From Clostridia bacterium (GTDB lineage Bacteria > Bacillota > Clostridia > TANB77 > CAG-508): a stretch of DNA of 64,000 bases. Shown here one piece after another: positions 1 through 8,866 of this stretch. Position 1 is the stretch's first letter; each line of letters opens with the position of its first letter. The position numbers were made by a program, and so were the translations under genes. Location: positions 1 through 64,000 of the forward strand of contig JAFTJF010000008.1 of assembly GCA_017456555.1 (NCBI GenBank). The letters are read 5' to 3'. The notes beneath the pieces are model-generated. The model searched no databases, had not been told where the DNA came from, and worked only from the letters and a program-made list of their open reading frames with translations.

Positions 1-60
1 CAATTTTAATTTATCTTCTTTTGACCAATATCTATTTGGTTTATTTCTTTTTCCTGCCAT
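1..60 (-). CDS. 5' end of a possible IS3-type transposase OrfA (partial)
   Basis: Only the first 20 codons lie in the window, starting at ATG 60-58 and running off the left edge. A strong ribosome binding site (AGGAGG, about 70-75 on the + strand as its complement) sits 7 bases upstream, so this is a real gene start. The visible protein is basic and contains NRYWSKEDKL, which resembles the helix-turn-helix start of IS3-family OrfA proteins. That family call rests on a very short stretch and is weak. The sequence to the left of the window would settle it. Confidence 0.4.
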   Translation of the reverse strand, partial: MAGKRNKPNRYWSKEDKLKL

Positions 61-91
61 ATTATAACCTCCTATAAATTTATTTTAACAC

Positions 92-125
92 AAAAAAATA
101 AAAGCAGACTTTTGTGTCTACTTTT
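92..125 (-). terminator. intrinsic terminator of the 201-812 gene
   Basis: Arms 100-109 and 116-125 form a 10-bp stem with one G-U pair. On the minus strand the stem is followed by a run of T (92-99). It lies downstream of the gene ending at 201. Confidence 0.7.
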
Positions 126-200
126 ATCTTACCACATCATTTCCCAGTGGCATCTCTTAGGAGCTTTAATTAATATTACAGTTACATCTAAACCTTGAGG

Positions 201-812
201 TTAGCAGCAGTTGTTGCCTTCCTCGTAGTCATCTTCATCGGGATTCTCTTCCATCATGTTTTCCAGAAATTCCAGGAACTCATTGCCGTCCATGGCGATC
301 GAACCTTTTCCGCCGAGCATTGCGACCAATCCTGCAACCTCAGGAGGAAGTCCGACAGGAACGCTCACTGCCATCATGAAATCTTTAAGCAGGGAATCGG
401 CCAGTCCTTCTGCGAAATATTTGACCATCTCCAGCATCTTTCCATCAGCCTCATCCATAAAGGACTTGATGAAAAGATTGGAAATAGTTTCATCCACAGG
501 AACAAAGTCCTCCAGAACCTTAATCACCCGAACAATGTTGCAAACCAGGTTGCTTTTCACGTCAGAGCTATAAGCTTCTTCTCTTCCAATAGCTTCCGGC
601 AGAAGTGCCTCTCCTCTCTTTCGGATTTCTTTCGGCATATTCTGAACCAGATTTTTTACCTGTCCCTCGTACTTTTCATACGTAGTATGGATAACCTCTT
701 TTACCAGATCGGTAGCAAAGAAGGCATCCACATAGCCGGTGAGGCCGAGCTTCTCAAAATAGTCCTTGGCCTCCTTCAAAATTTCTTCAGGCTTCATCCG
801 ATTAGTACTCAT
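201..812 (-). CDS. orphan GC-richer protein, 203 aa, acidic tail ending in Cys-Cys
   Basis: I do not recognise a family. The protein looks helical and soluble, with no signal peptide or membrane segment. It ends in an acidic stretch (ENPDEDDYEEGNNCC). A segment near residues 150-170 (GLPPEVAGLVAMLGG) resembles GLPIEVAEHVADMAG in the next gene (997-1680). Both proteins are about 200 aa with acidic, cysteine-bearing tails, so they are probably distant paralogues. The start is ATG 812 with GGAG 9 bases upstream. The gene stands alone with its own promoter (864-892) and terminator (92-125), and it is visibly richer in G+C than ispH nearby. Transfer from a less AT-rich source is inferred. Confidence 0.8.
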   Translation of the reverse strand: MSTNRMKPEEILKEAKDYFEKLGLTGYVDAFFATDLVKEVIHTTYEKYEGQVKNLVQNMPKEIRKRGEALLPEAIGREEAYSSDVKSNLVCNIVRVIKVLEDFVPVDETISNLFIKSFMDEADGKMLEMVKYFAEGLADSLLKDFMMAVSVPVGLPPEVAGLVAMLGGKGSIAMDGNEFLEFLENMMEENPDEDDYEEGNNCC

Positions 813-863
813 GTTGTCAATCTCCTATCATAATATATATTACATTCCGTAAAATGCAAGATT

Positions 864-892
864 ATTATACTATATTTTTGTTCTTATGTCAA
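864..892 (-). promoter_or_regulatory. sigma-70 type promoter of the 201-812 gene
   Basis: On the minus strand TTGACA (892-887) and TATAAT (869-864) are separated by 17 bases. Both hexamers match consensus perfectly. Confidence 0.8.
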
Positions 893-931
893 CTTAAGTT
901 ACTTGTACTTCTATTTCTTTAACTATATTAA

Positions 932-967
932 TAAAAAAAACAAATACCACAGGTTTCCCTGTGGTAT
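932..967 (-). terminator. intrinsic terminator of the 997-1680 gene
   Basis: ATACCACAGG (944-953) pairs perfectly with CCTGTGGTAT (958-967) around a 4-base loop. T-rich sequence follows on the minus strand. Confidence 0.85.
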
Positions 968-996
968 TCGCTTTTAGGAGTTCACTTATCCCTCAC

Positions 997-1680
997 TTAT
1001 TCAGCATCGCCGCCGCAGTTGCAGCCACCTTCATGCTTACAGTGTCCATTTTCTTCGCACTTTCCATCACACTGACAATGTCCTCCACATTCGCCATTGC
1101 AGCAGCAATGATCATGTTCATCATCCTCTTCCTCGTCGTCATCATCGATATGATGAATCTCGACACCAATAGGAAGCACTTCAGAATTGCCGGCCATATC
1201 AGCCACATGCTCAGCCACTTCGATAGGAAGACCTTCCATGCGCAGTCTTACAATATTGGCATATCTGCTTGTCATCATTTCGATCATGTCAGACATAGTA
1301 GTCATTACCAACAGCTGAAGATTTTCATCTTCATGGTTCTGAAGGACTTCCAGCACCTGTTCAGTAACAGGAATAAATGCTGCAGCAGGAAGCAGGATTT
1401 CTCCAAATCTTTCCTTGAAGTCCTCGAAAATTTCTTTCTCAAAATCCTCCTGGGTCTTCTCGAACATCTCGGCCACTTCAACAGCAATTTCTTTAATCTC
1501 TTCCGGAGCGGTTTTCTTTGCTTCAGAGAGAATGTTCTGGTAGGACTGATAGCCTTCGTTCAGGAGCTGTTTGATTTTAGCTCCATTGAAGAAGTCAGCC
1601 AGTGCCTGCTCCAGTCCGTTCTCAGCGAAGAATCTGGTAGTTGCATTTTTTACGAGTTCCTTTTTGTTCCGCATTTCCAT
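997..1680 (-). CDS. orphan GC-richer protein, 227 aa, with Asp/Glu/His- and Cys-rich C-terminus
   Basis: No family is recognised. Residues 1 to about 170 look like a soluble helical domain. After about residue 172 the chain turns into an acidic stretch (DDDDEEEDDEHDHCCC) and then many short CxG, HC and GxC steps (NGECGGHCQCDGKCEENGHC and similar) to the end. The tail has more than ten cysteines plus histidines and looks like a metal-binding or disulfide-rich region, which is inference. The start is ATG 1680 with AGGAG 10 bases upstream. It has its own promoter (1731-1760) and terminator (932-967). It is probably paralogous to the 201-812 protein and, like it, GC-richer than the surroundings. 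Confidence 0.8.
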   Translation of the reverse strand: MEMRNKKELVKNATTRFFAENGLEQALADFFNGAKIKQLLNEGYQSYQNILSEAKKTAPEEIKEIAVEVAEMFEKTQEDFEKEIFEDFKERFGEILLPAAAFIPVTEQVLEVLQNHEDENLQLLVMTTMSDMIEMMTSRYANIVRLRMEGLPIEVAEHVADMAGNSEVLPIGVEIHHIDDDDEEEDDEHDHCCCNGECGGHCQCDGKCEENGHCKHEGGCNCGGDAE

Positions 1681-1730
1681 TGTGTTTACACTCCTATTTA
1701 ATTTATTTTACATTTTTAAAATGCTTGTCT

Positions 1731-1760
1731 ATTATAACACAAATTTATTAATTATGTCAA
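1731..1760 (-). promoter_or_regulatory. promoter of the 997-1680 gene
   Basis: On the minus strand TTGACA (1760-1755), an 18-base spacer with TG near its end, then TATAAT (1736-1731). Confidence 0.75.
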
Positions 1761-1830
1761 TTTTCTAATATAACTATTTTTACATTTATTAATATAAAAA
1801 TTTTAAAATTATATTAATAATTAAAAATTT

Positions 1831-2685
1831 TTATAAATTTTCTAGATATTCTTTTACTTCATTTATTGATTCTTTTGGTGTTGATGCTCCTGCCATAATT
1901 CCAATATTCTCTATTCCTGTAAATTCTATATCTTTAATTTCTTCTACAGTTTCTATTAAATATACTTTTTGACAATTATTTTCAGCAATTTTATATAATT
2001 CCTTTGTATTTGAACTATTTTTTCCACCAATTATTATCATAGTGTGGAATTTTTTAGACATTTCTAAAGTTTCTTTTTGTCTTATTTCTGTAGCATTACA
2101 AATAGTTTTATCTATACAAACTTCAGCTTCATAAAATTCTTTTTCTATTTCTTTTGCTAATATATCAAAATATGAACTTGATATTGTAGTTTGTCCAACA
2201 ACATACACTCTTCCTAAATCTGTTATTTCATATTTCATATAAGCATCTAAAATATCATCTTCAGTTTCTATAACAAAACTATTTTCACCAGCAAATCCTT
2301 TTGTTCCTATTACTTCTGGATGATTTTTCTTACCTAATACAATTATAAATGAATCTTCTTTTTCTCTTTCAACTTTTTTATGAATTGAAAACACTTTTCC
2401 ACAAGTTGCATCTAATAATTCTAAATTTTTACTTTCAGCTTTTTTATATGTTGTTTCTGGTTCTCCGTGAGCTCTAATTAAAACAGAACTATTATTTGGA
2501 ACTTCATCTAGACTTTCTACAGTAATCATTCCTTCTTTTTCTAAAGAATTTACAACTTGTTTATTATGAACAATTTCTCCTAAACAATATACTCTATCTC
2601 TTGTTTCTAAAGCTGTTCTTGCCTTTTTTATTGCACCTTCAACTCCAGGGCAAAATCCTGCCATTTTTCCAACTATTACTTCCAT
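1831..2685 (-). CDS. ispH: 4-hydroxy-3-methylbut-2-enyl diphosphate reductase IspH
   Basis: This is the last enzyme of the MEP isoprenoid pathway. It reduces HMBPP to IPP and DMAPP with a [4Fe-4S] cluster. The three cluster cysteines are visible at about residues 12 (GFCPGVEGAI), 95 (DATCGKV) and 196 (TICNATEIRQ), together with the conserved RAHGEP and HPEVIGT motifs. Length 284 aa is normal for the stand-alone enzyme. In many Clostridia ispH is fused to ribosomal S1 domains. Here it is not, and a separate S1-domain gene lies at 50569-51373. Confidence 0.97.
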   Translation of the reverse strand: MEVIVGKMAGFCPGVEGAIKKARTALETRDRVYCLGEIVHNKQVVNSLEKEGMITVESLDEVPNNSSVLIRAHGEPETTYKKAESKNLELLDATCGKVFSIHKKVEREKEDSFIIVLGKKNHPEVIGTKGFAGENSFVIETEDDILDAYMKYEITDLGRVYVVGQTTISSSYFDILAKEIEKEFYEAEVCIDKTICNATEIRQKETLEMSKKFHTMIIIGGKNSSNTKELYKIAENNCQKVYLIETVEEIKDIEFTGIENIGIMAGASTPKESINEVKEYLENL

Positions 2686-2749
2686 TATTATTTCCTCAAT
2701 TCTTACTTAATTTTCTAAATTATACTATAGCTTATTTTAAAAATCAATT

Positions 2750-2854
2750 CTACAAACATTGTAAAACATTCACAAAACTATATAGTAAAAAAATTAAAAC
2801 TCCAAAACTAATGCTTGTCCCTATTAATAAAATTCTAAATAAAATCTTTTTCAT
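2750..2854 (-). CDS. possible 34-aa hydrophobic peptide upstream of ispH
   Basis: A short frame starts at ATG 2854 with AAAGGAG-type SD 5-6 bases upstream and ends at TAG 2750. It encodes a Lys-start peptide with one long hydrophobic stretch (ILLIGTSISFGVLIFLLYSF), so a single-pass membrane peptide. It precedes ispH by about 64 bases in the same direction. No family is recognised. The good SD is the main support, and it could be chance. Confidence 0.35.
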   Translation of the reverse strand: MKKILFRILLIGTSISFGVLIFLLYSFVNVLQCL

Positions 2855-2998
2855 ATTCTCTCCTTTTATATTTATTAATAATATATATTCATGAAAATTA
2901 ATTTTATTACAAATTTATTTTATATAATTCTAGACATTGTATAATAATTTGGACTATAATAAACTTATACAAAGGTAAAATTATACGGAGGTAATTTT

Positions 2999-3769
2999 AT
3001 GAAAAAGAAAATACTAATTATACTTTTAATAATAATTCTTTCATTCGCATTAGGAATGGCAATTCATACAGTACAAGTTAAACGTCAATATACAGCATTT
3101 ATTGGTGCTGTAGAATACATAGAAGAAAATAATGTATTCATAATTTCAGAAGATGAAACTTTAAAAAACAATTATAAACATCTTTACTTTAAGGTTGCTG
3201 AAGGTTCTGAAACAACTTGGAAAACTGGTGATAAACTAGAAATAAAATTTCATAAAGAACATATTAATGAAGACGGATTTATAGAAAATCCAACTTTAAC
3301 TTATTTAGGAAAAGCTAGATTATTTGAGAATAAATCTGGAGTTCCTGTTTCAAATTCAGAAAATTTAGGTGGAAATTATGTTTTTAAATCTTTTTATGAT
3401 TATAATACATCTTTAAATTTGAAAGAATTTAGTCAAAAAGAAAATTTCTATTTAAAGAAAATAATTTCATATGAAGAATATTTAGAATATCAAAAAATAA
3501 TTCCTGAAATAAGAACTCTTACTGAAGATGATTTTATTAACTATTATTTAATAATTCTTCTTTCTACAGATGTAGAAAATGTTTATACTTTAGAAGGACC
3601 AGATGAAGAAACAACATCTTTAACTTTAAATATTTTAAAACATCAATCAATCTCAAAACCATCTACAGAATCAGAACCTACTTATAGTGGTGTTTCTATT
3701 GTAGTTCCTAACCGTTGCGATTTTGATATAGAAAATATTAATTTACTTACAAAATCAACTTCAAACTAA
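2999..3769 (+). CDS. exported or membrane-anchored protein of unknown function, 256 aa
   Basis: The start is ATG 2999 after GGAGG (2987-2991 region). Residues 1-25 are a basic start (MKKKI) followed by a long hydrophobic segment, so a signal peptide or N-terminal anchor. The rest is a hydrophilic extracytoplasmic domain of about 230 aa with a Ser/Thr/Pro-rich patch near 215-230. I see no known catalytic motif. The gene is monocistronic, transcribed against ispH, and ends in a clear terminator at 3821-3852. Confidence 0.8.
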   Translation: MKKKILIILLIIILSFALGMAIHTVQVKRQYTAFIGAVEYIEENNVFIISEDETLKNNYKHLYFKVAEGSETTWKTGDKLEIKFHKEHINEDGFIENPTLTYLGKARLFENKSGVPVSNSENLGGNYVFKSFYDYNTSLNLKEFSQKENFYLKKIISYEEYLEYQKIIPEIRTLTEDDFINYYLIILLSTDVENVYTLEGPDEETTSLTLNILKHQSISKPSTESEPTYSGVSIVVPNRCDFDIENINLLTKSTSN

Positions 3770-3820
3770 TATAACTCGTAATCGAAATTTAAATTTCTTG
3801 TTAAATTTTATTATACATAT

Positions 3821-3852
3821 AAAAAAGTATTTCTTATAGAAATACTTTTTTT
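3821..3852 (+). terminator. intrinsic terminator of the 2999-3769 gene
   Basis: AAAAAAGTATTTC and GAAATACTTTTTTT flank a short TTATA loop, giving a perfect stem with a T tract. Confidence 0.85.
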
Positions 3853-3868
3853 GTTTATTAATACGCAT

Positions 3869-3897
3869 TTGCAATATTATGTATACCGTGATATAAT
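3869..3897 (+). promoter_or_regulatory. extended -10 promoter of the 3931-4461 gene
   Basis: TTGCAA (3869-3874), 17 bases, then TATAAT (3892-3897) preceded by TGA. The spacer (TTATGTATACCGTGA) is almost identical to that of the promoter at 40850-40878. Confidence 0.75.
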
Positions 3898-3930
3898 CTA
3901 ATAAGAGAAAATCATTTGGAGGTGTGCAAC

Positions 3931-4461
3931 ATGGCAAACCAAGCTTTTCAACTTCGAAAAGCAACTACAGATGATTTTTCTATATTTTACAACTTCCATG
4001 TTCATCATTGCTATCATTGGTTATTCCATGATGAAATAGCAATTGAAGAAGATAATCCTTTTGATACCGAAACTTCAGAAGATGATTTTGAAGATAATTA
4101 TTTCTTCTCCAGAGAAGATTTAAATCGGATACATCAAGAAATTGTTGGATTCAATATTCATGATTTCGAAAAACACCAGAAATGGTATCGAATATTCATG
4201 ATAATAGTTGATGGAAATGTGGTTGGATATGTGAAATTAGAAAACTACTGTAGAAAATTTATTATTCGAGAATGGACTATGCATTTTGAATACCTAAAAC
4301 CAGAACTTCTTGACGCTCTTTTGAAAAAATTCGAATCACTTACTCCTATTAAAAGCAAAGCTATTCAAGTTATTGCTATGGGAAAAGTGGCAGAAGAGCT
4401 TCTAATACGGCATGGTTATTCAGGTAAAATAAAGCCATTTTTCGAAAAACAAATTCTCTAA
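3931..4461 (+). CDS. GNAT-like acetyltransferase family protein, 176 aa (orphan cassette)
   Basis: The protein starts LRKATTDDFSIFYNF, which is the usual opening of GNAT N-acetyltransferases, and has a central VDGNVVGYVKLE strand typical of the fold. The acetyl-CoA loop (RxxGxG/A) is not obvious, so activity is uncertain. A His/Asp/Glu-rich insert follows residue 30. The start is ATG 3931, set by GGAGGTG at 3918-3924; an upstream TTG at 3916 overlaps that SD and is rejected. The gene is single, with its own promoter (3869-3897) and GC-rich terminator (4462-4515). The substrate is unknown. Confidence 0.75.
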   Translation: MANQAFQLRKATTDDFSIFYNFHVHHCYHWLFHDEIAIEEDNPFDTETSEDDFEDNYFFSREDLNRIHQEIVGFNIHDFEKHQKWYRIFMIIVDGNVVGYVKLENYCRKFIIREWTMHFEYLKPELLDALLKKFESLTPIKSKAIQVIAMGKVAEELLIRHGYSGKIKPFFEKQIL

Positions 4462-4515
4462 AACCCCGAGTACTGGCAATCAATTTACCAGCCCTCGGGG
4501 CTCCTTTTTTTATTT
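4462..4515 (+). terminator. two-part GC-rich intrinsic terminator
   Basis: Outer arms CCCCGAG (4464-4470) and CTCGGGG (4494-4500) enclose an inner CTGG/CCAG hairpin. A long T tract follows. Confidence 0.9.
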
Positions 4516-4596
4516 TTACTTTTTATATCTAATTAAAAACTCAAATTATTTATGATAAATTTAACTTTTATTTATCTATTTTTTCTTAAAATTCTA

Positions 4597-6381
4597 TTAT
4601 AATTCTTCCTTCAACTTTTTAGCTAAGGCTTCATTTATTCCTTTTACTTTTATTAATTCTTCTATGTCTGCTTCTTTTATTTTCTTAACACTTCCGAATT
4701 TTTTTAGAAGCTCTGTTCTCTTCTTTTCTCCTATACCTTCAATATAATCAAGTTTAGATTTTGTCATTTCTTTATCACGAACTTTTCTGTGATATTCTAT
4801 AGCTGTTTTGTGAACTTCATCTTGAAGATTTGTAATAAAATGAAATAAACTTTCAGAAATTCTAAATTCATTTTTATCTTCATCAACCAAAGCTCTTGTT
4901 GAGTGTTTATCATCTTTTACCATACCAAATACAGGTATTTCAACTCCCACCTCATTCATAGCTGCTTTAATTGCTCTAATTTGAGTAATACCACCATCTG
5001 CTAAAATTAAATCTGGCAAAGTTCCAAAACCACCTGATGGATTTTCTAAACTTTGTTTTAGTCTTCTTGTTACAACTTCTTGCATACATCTAGGATCATC
5101 TTGATCAAAAACTGTTTTAATTTTAAATCTTCTAGACATATTTCTTTTTATTACTCCATTTTGAGCAACACACATTCCTGCAACAATAAAACTTCCAGAA
5201 ATATTAGATATATCAAAACTTTCAATTTTAAATGGAATATCATCAAGTTCTAAAACATCTCTTAATTCAATTAAAATATCAGTTTTGTCTTTTACTTTAT
5301 TTTCTAAAGTTATTCTACTATTAAGTTCTGCCATTTCAACAAATCTTAATTTTTCGCCTCTTTGAGGGCTCTTTAAAGTAACTTTTCTATTTCCAATATT
5401 TGAAAGCCAATTTTCTAAAGCTTCTTTTTCCTCTAAATCATATCTTAGCATAATCTTGCTTGGAAAATCTTTTTTATCAATATAAAATTGTTTTATAAAT
5501 CCAGAAACAATTTCATCTTCATTCATGTCTTTTAATTCATCAAAGAAGTAATGTTCTCTTCCTATCATTTTGCTGTTTCTAATAAAGAAAATTTCAATAC
5601 AAACAGTAACTTCATTTTTAAATAATCCAATAACATCAATATTGTTTTCAGAAATATTAGATACTTTTTGTTTCTCTGAAACTCTTTCAATTGCTAGTAT
5701 TCTATCTCTTACAGAAGCAGCTTTTTCGAATTCTAAATTCATCGAATAATTATTCATTTCTTCTGTTAAAGTTTTAATAATACTATCAATTTTTCCATCT
5801 AATAATAAACAAATCTGGTCAATTTGTTTTCTATAATCCTCCTTAGAAACATATTTCATACATGGTGCTAAACATTTTTTTATATGATAATTTAAACATG
5901 CTCTATCTTGATTTCTAAAATTTTTACATTGTCTAATTTGGAATTTTTCTTTAATAAAACTTACCATTTCTTTTGCAGCACTTACATTAGGATATGGTCC
6001 AAAATATTTAGCACCATCATTTTGTATTTTTCTTGTCATAAATACAGATGGATAATCAGATTTCATATCTACTTTTATATATGGATAAGTTTTATCATCT
6101 TTAAGAAGTACATTAAACTTAGGTCTATATTTTTTTATTAAATTACATTCTAAAATTAAAGCTTCATCTTCACTTCCAACTACTATATATTCAAAATGAT
6201 CTATTAAAGAAACCATTTTTTCAATTCTAACTGTTTTATTATTTTTTCTAAAATATTGTCTAACTCTATTTTTTAGAACAACAGCTTTTCCAACATATAT
6301 AACTGTGTCATCTTTATCTTTCATAAGATAAACACCAGGTTTTTCTGGAAGTTTCTTTAGCTCTTCTTCAATATCAAACAT
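4597..6381 (-). CDS. uvrC: excinuclease ABC subunit C
   Basis: UvrC makes the two incisions beside a DNA lesion after UvrAB recruitment. The N-terminal GIY-YIG nuclease is clear (KPGVYLMKDKDDTVIYVGKA, residues 14-33). A cysteine cluster (CKNFRNQDRACLNYHIKKC) follows at about 155-173, then the UVR helical motif (LEFEKAASVRDRI), the RNase H-like endonuclease domain (FDISNISGS, LILADGG) and C-terminal helix-hairpin-helix repeats. Length 594 aa is normal. It is the last gene of a leftward operon with hpt and two upstream genes; the gap to hpt is 72 bases. Confidence 0.97.
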   Translation of the reverse strand: MFDIEEELKKLPEKPGVYLMKDKDDTVIYVGKAVVLKNRVRQYFRKNNKTVRIEKMVSLIDHFEYIVVGSEDEALILECNLIKKYRPKFNVLLKDDKTYPYIKVDMKSDYPSVFMTRKIQNDGAKYFGPYPNVSAAKEMVSFIKEKFQIRQCKNFRNQDRACLNYHIKKCLAPCMKYVSKEDYRKQIDQICLLLDGKIDSIIKTLTEEMNNYSMNLEFEKAASVRDRILAIERVSEKQKVSNISENNIDVIGLFKNEVTVCIEIFFIRNSKMIGREHYFFDELKDMNEDEIVSGFIKQFYIDKKDFPSKIMLRYDLEEKEALENWLSNIGNRKVTLKSPQRGEKLRFVEMAELNSRITLENKVKDKTDILIELRDVLELDDIPFKIESFDISNISGSFIVAGMCVAQNGVIKRNMSRRFKIKTVFDQDDPRCMQEVVTRRLKQSLENPSGGFGTLPDLILADGGITQIRAIKAAMNEVGVEIPVFGMVKDDKHSTRALVDEDKNEFRISESLFHFITNLQDEVHKTAIEYHRKVRDKEMTKSKLDYIEGIGEKKRTELLKKFGSVKKIKEADIEELIKVKGINEALAKKLKEEL

Positions 6382-6453
6382 CCTTGTTTCCTCTTATTTT
6401 ACTATTTTTCATAATGCTTATTAATAGTTTTGCTTTTGTTAATTTTATAATCT

Positions 6454-6984
6454 TTAGTTTTCTAAATATCCAACATAAGGTATGTTTCTTCCATATTCAT
6501 CAACATCAAATCCATATCCAACTACGAATTTATTTGGTATTTCATATCCAACATAATCAACTGGAACTTCAACTTTTCTTCTTTCTTTTTTATCTGCTAA
6601 AACCGCTATTTTTAATGAATTTGGTTTTCTTGAAAGTAAGTCTTGTCTTAATGCTCTTAAGGTATATCCTGTATCTATAATATCTTCTACAATTAATACA
6701 TCTTTTCCAGAAATATCACAGTCTAAATCTTTTTTTATAGAAATCGCACCTGTTGTTTCTGTTCCTGAATAACTAGAAACTTGCATTACTTCAAAAATAA
6801 TTGGTGTTTTCATTTTTTTAACTAAATCAACAGTAAAAAATGCTGCACCTTTTAATATACAAATTACAATTAATTCTTTTATATCTTTATAATCTTCATC
6901 AATTTGTTTTGCAAGTTCTGCAATTCTTTTTTGAACTTCTTCTTCACTATATAATACTTTTAATTTTTCCTCTAAATTTTCCAC
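6454..6984 (-). CDS. hpt: hypoxanthine phosphoribosyltransferase
   Basis: This purine-salvage enzyme converts hypoxanthine or guanine plus PRPP to IMP or GMP. The type I phosphoribosyltransferase PRPP loop is visible as VLIVEDIIDTGYTL (about residues 95-108). The hood region (VVGYGFDVDEYGRNIPYVG) is near the C-terminus and the ILKGAAFF motif near residue 43. Length 176 aa is typical of Hpt. It follows the HExxH gene by 15 bases and precedes uvrC, so it is co-transcribed. Confidence 0.96.
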   Translation of the reverse strand: MENLEEKLKVLYSEEEVQKRIAELAKQIDEDYKDIKELIVICILKGAAFFTVDLVKKMKTPIIFEVMQVSSYSGTETTGAISIKKDLDCDISGKDVLIVEDIIDTGYTLRALRQDLLSRKPNSLKIAVLADKKERRKVEVPVDYVGYEIPNKFVVGYGFDVDEYGRNIPYVGYLEN

Positions 6985-6999
6985 AAATAAACCTCCTAT

Positions 7000-8535
7000 T
7001 TATATTATATTATCATCTCTTTCTTGGCTCGGATTTTTATAACCTTTTTGAGAAGTTGAATGTTCTTTTAAAACACTTTGTACACCAATATTAAATCTTT
7101 CAAGCTCTTCTGGAGTCAATTCCATAAATCCACTTTGATTTTGTAAATTTATATAATTTTTATGTTCTGACGGTGGATTCAACCCCTTTTGCTTTGTAAA
7201 TAAGTTTTTTATTCCATCTACCAATCTATCTTTAAATTCCAAAATTTTCATTTTCGAAGTTTCCATTTGGTCTCTTGCAAGCTCATATGTATTATATATT
7301 ATATATTGATTATCCCAGGTTCTATTAAAATCCATTCTTTCCACAGAATCTTTTGCAGTGTCTGGAATCGAAAACATTTTAGCAAATTCTACTTGGACAC
7401 CAGCTTGCTCTAAACTTTCTCTATCATAATTCCATAAATTACCATGTCTTGCCCATCTCATCAACATTATTGCTTCTTCTTTTGATTCAAAATTTTCTTT
7501 ATTTCTAGTTACTTCTGAAAAATCACATATTCTAGATATTGTCGCATCACGAAACGATGCCACTCTTCCCTCAACATTTTCTCTTAATTTTTTTGTATCA
7601 GTTCTATATCCAAATCCATTAATTCCATGTTCCATTGCAGTGACAAGTTTGTTATGATCATATTTAAAATCTAAAGCACAACGATCAGCTTCATTAAAAT
7701 CTTCTATTGGTTGATTTATAATTCTTTTTTGCATTTGATCTTCACAAATTATATACATAGATGACATTGTATCTGTTAGTGTTTGTTCCAAAACTTTTCC
7801 AGTTTGAGCCGGCTTACCATATAGTGCTCCATGTAATCTTGTATAGTTCATCTCAATTCTATCTAAAAAATCATAAGTTTCAGCTTTCTCTTCATTTGAC
7901 ACAGAAGCCAAAAATTCAACTAATCTATCTCTCCCCATAATAGCATGTTTTAAAAATGCTTTTTCTGTTACTCCATACGTTGCTTCTATTGCATCTGTTA
8001 TAAATGTTATGTCAGAATAACCAAATTTGTTTTGATGCAAATATGGTGCTGTTTTTTCATTTGGATTTCTACTAAACACACATCTGTCTGCAGCTTTTTC
8101 AACAATAGCTTCTCTCAGTGTTGCATTATATTGATTACAATATTTGTTATATGATACTAATCTATCTTGACCATTTTCATCTGCACATAATGCATGATAA
8201 ACTTCATGAGTAAATATTTCATATAATGTTTCGTAATCACCAGTATTTAATGCTTGTCTTAAGTATTTAGGAGCAATTCTAATTGTGTTTTCCTGTCCCA
8301 TATATACACCGGCAGCAGATTCATATCCTTTTGGCATTTTTGAAATTTCAATTTTCTTTAAGTTATTACATAAAGATATCATATCTTGATAAATATCTTG
8401 TGAGCTAAGATCAAATTCATTTGCACGACGTAATAAAACCTCTACTAACAAAGGTTTCATTTGCTCTGGCATAGAAATTCCTTCTATATGCCTATAATAA
8501 TATCCAATTAAATAATCTTTATATTGCTTATCCAT
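7000..8535 (-). CDS. putative zinc metallopeptidase-like protein with HExxH motif, 511 aa
   Basis: No named family is recognised. Residues about 135-145 read EIFTHEVYHAL, an HExxH zinc motif. About 35 residues later REAIVEKAADRC supplies a glutamate in a helix that could be the third ligand, as in gluzincin-type folds (inference). There is no signal peptide or membrane segment, so it appears cytoplasmic. The remainder is helical and hydrophilic, with a low-complexity C-terminus. It lies 16 bases after the 86-aa gene and 15 bases before hpt, inside one operon. The substrate is unknown. Confidence 0.8.
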   Translation of the reverse strand: MDKQYKDYLIGYYYRHIEGISMPEQMKPLLVEVLLRRANEFDLSSQDIYQDMISLCNNLKKIEISKMPKGYESAAGVYMGQENTIRIAPKYLRQALNTGDYETLYEIFTHEVYHALCADENGQDRLVSYNKYCNQYNATLREAIVEKAADRCVFSRNPNEKTAPYLHQNKFGYSDITFITDAIEATYGVTEKAFLKHAIMGRDRLVEFLASVSNEEKAETYDFLDRIEMNYTRLHGALYGKPAQTGKVLEQTLTDTMSSMYIICEDQMQKRIINQPIEDFNEADRCALDFKYDHNKLVTAMEHGINGFGYRTDTKKLRENVEGRVASFRDATISRICDFSEVTRNKENFESKEEAIMLMRWARHGNLWNYDRESLEQAGVQVEFAKMFSIPDTAKDSVERMDFNRTWDNQYIIYNTYELARDQMETSKMKILEFKDRLVDGIKNLFTKQKGLNPPSEHKNYINLQNQSGFMELTPEELERFNIGVQSVLKEHSTSQKGYKNPSQERDDNII

Positions 8536-8551
8536 TGTACATCTCTTTCTT

Positions 8552-8812
8552 CTACATTTCTGGTATTTCTACATCTACTTTTTCTTCTGTTTTTTTAGTT
8601 TTTCCTGTAATATCTCTATCAATAACATCTGTTTTGGCTGGTTTATATAATGACATTATTTTTTCTATAATCTTTTTATTTCCGTCAGTTAAATTTTGCA
8701 CTTTTGCTAATTTTCCATTTTCTTGAGTATATAGGTTACCATCACTATATAAATAATATACAGTTCCATTTTCAAGAGTTACTTGAGTTACTAACTTTAT
8801 CTTCTCATTCAT
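8552..8812 (-). CDS. small protein of unknown function, 86 aa
   Basis: First gene of the leftward operon that leads into the HExxH protein, hpt and uvrC. It has a strand-rich start (KLVTQVTLENGTVYYLYSDG) and a Lys/Asp/Glu-rich tail, with no membrane segment and no known motif. The start ATG 8812 has AGGG at a suitable distance, and a promoter lies at 8867-8895. Confidence 0.7.
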   Translation of the reverse strand: MNEKIKLVTQVTLENGTVYYLYSDGNLYTQENGKLAKVQNLTDGNKKIIEKIMSLYKPAKTDVIDRDITGKTKKTEEKVDVEIPEM

Positions 8813-8866
8813 ATTTTTCCCTCTATTTTTAATAAATAATTACGCTTAACATTTATAATATAATTT

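Noticed and set aside
195..1768. Plus-strand open frames antisense to the two GC-rich genes
   Set aside because: The minus-strand frames have promoter, SD and terminator in the right order. The plus frames have none and begin inside the terminator region.
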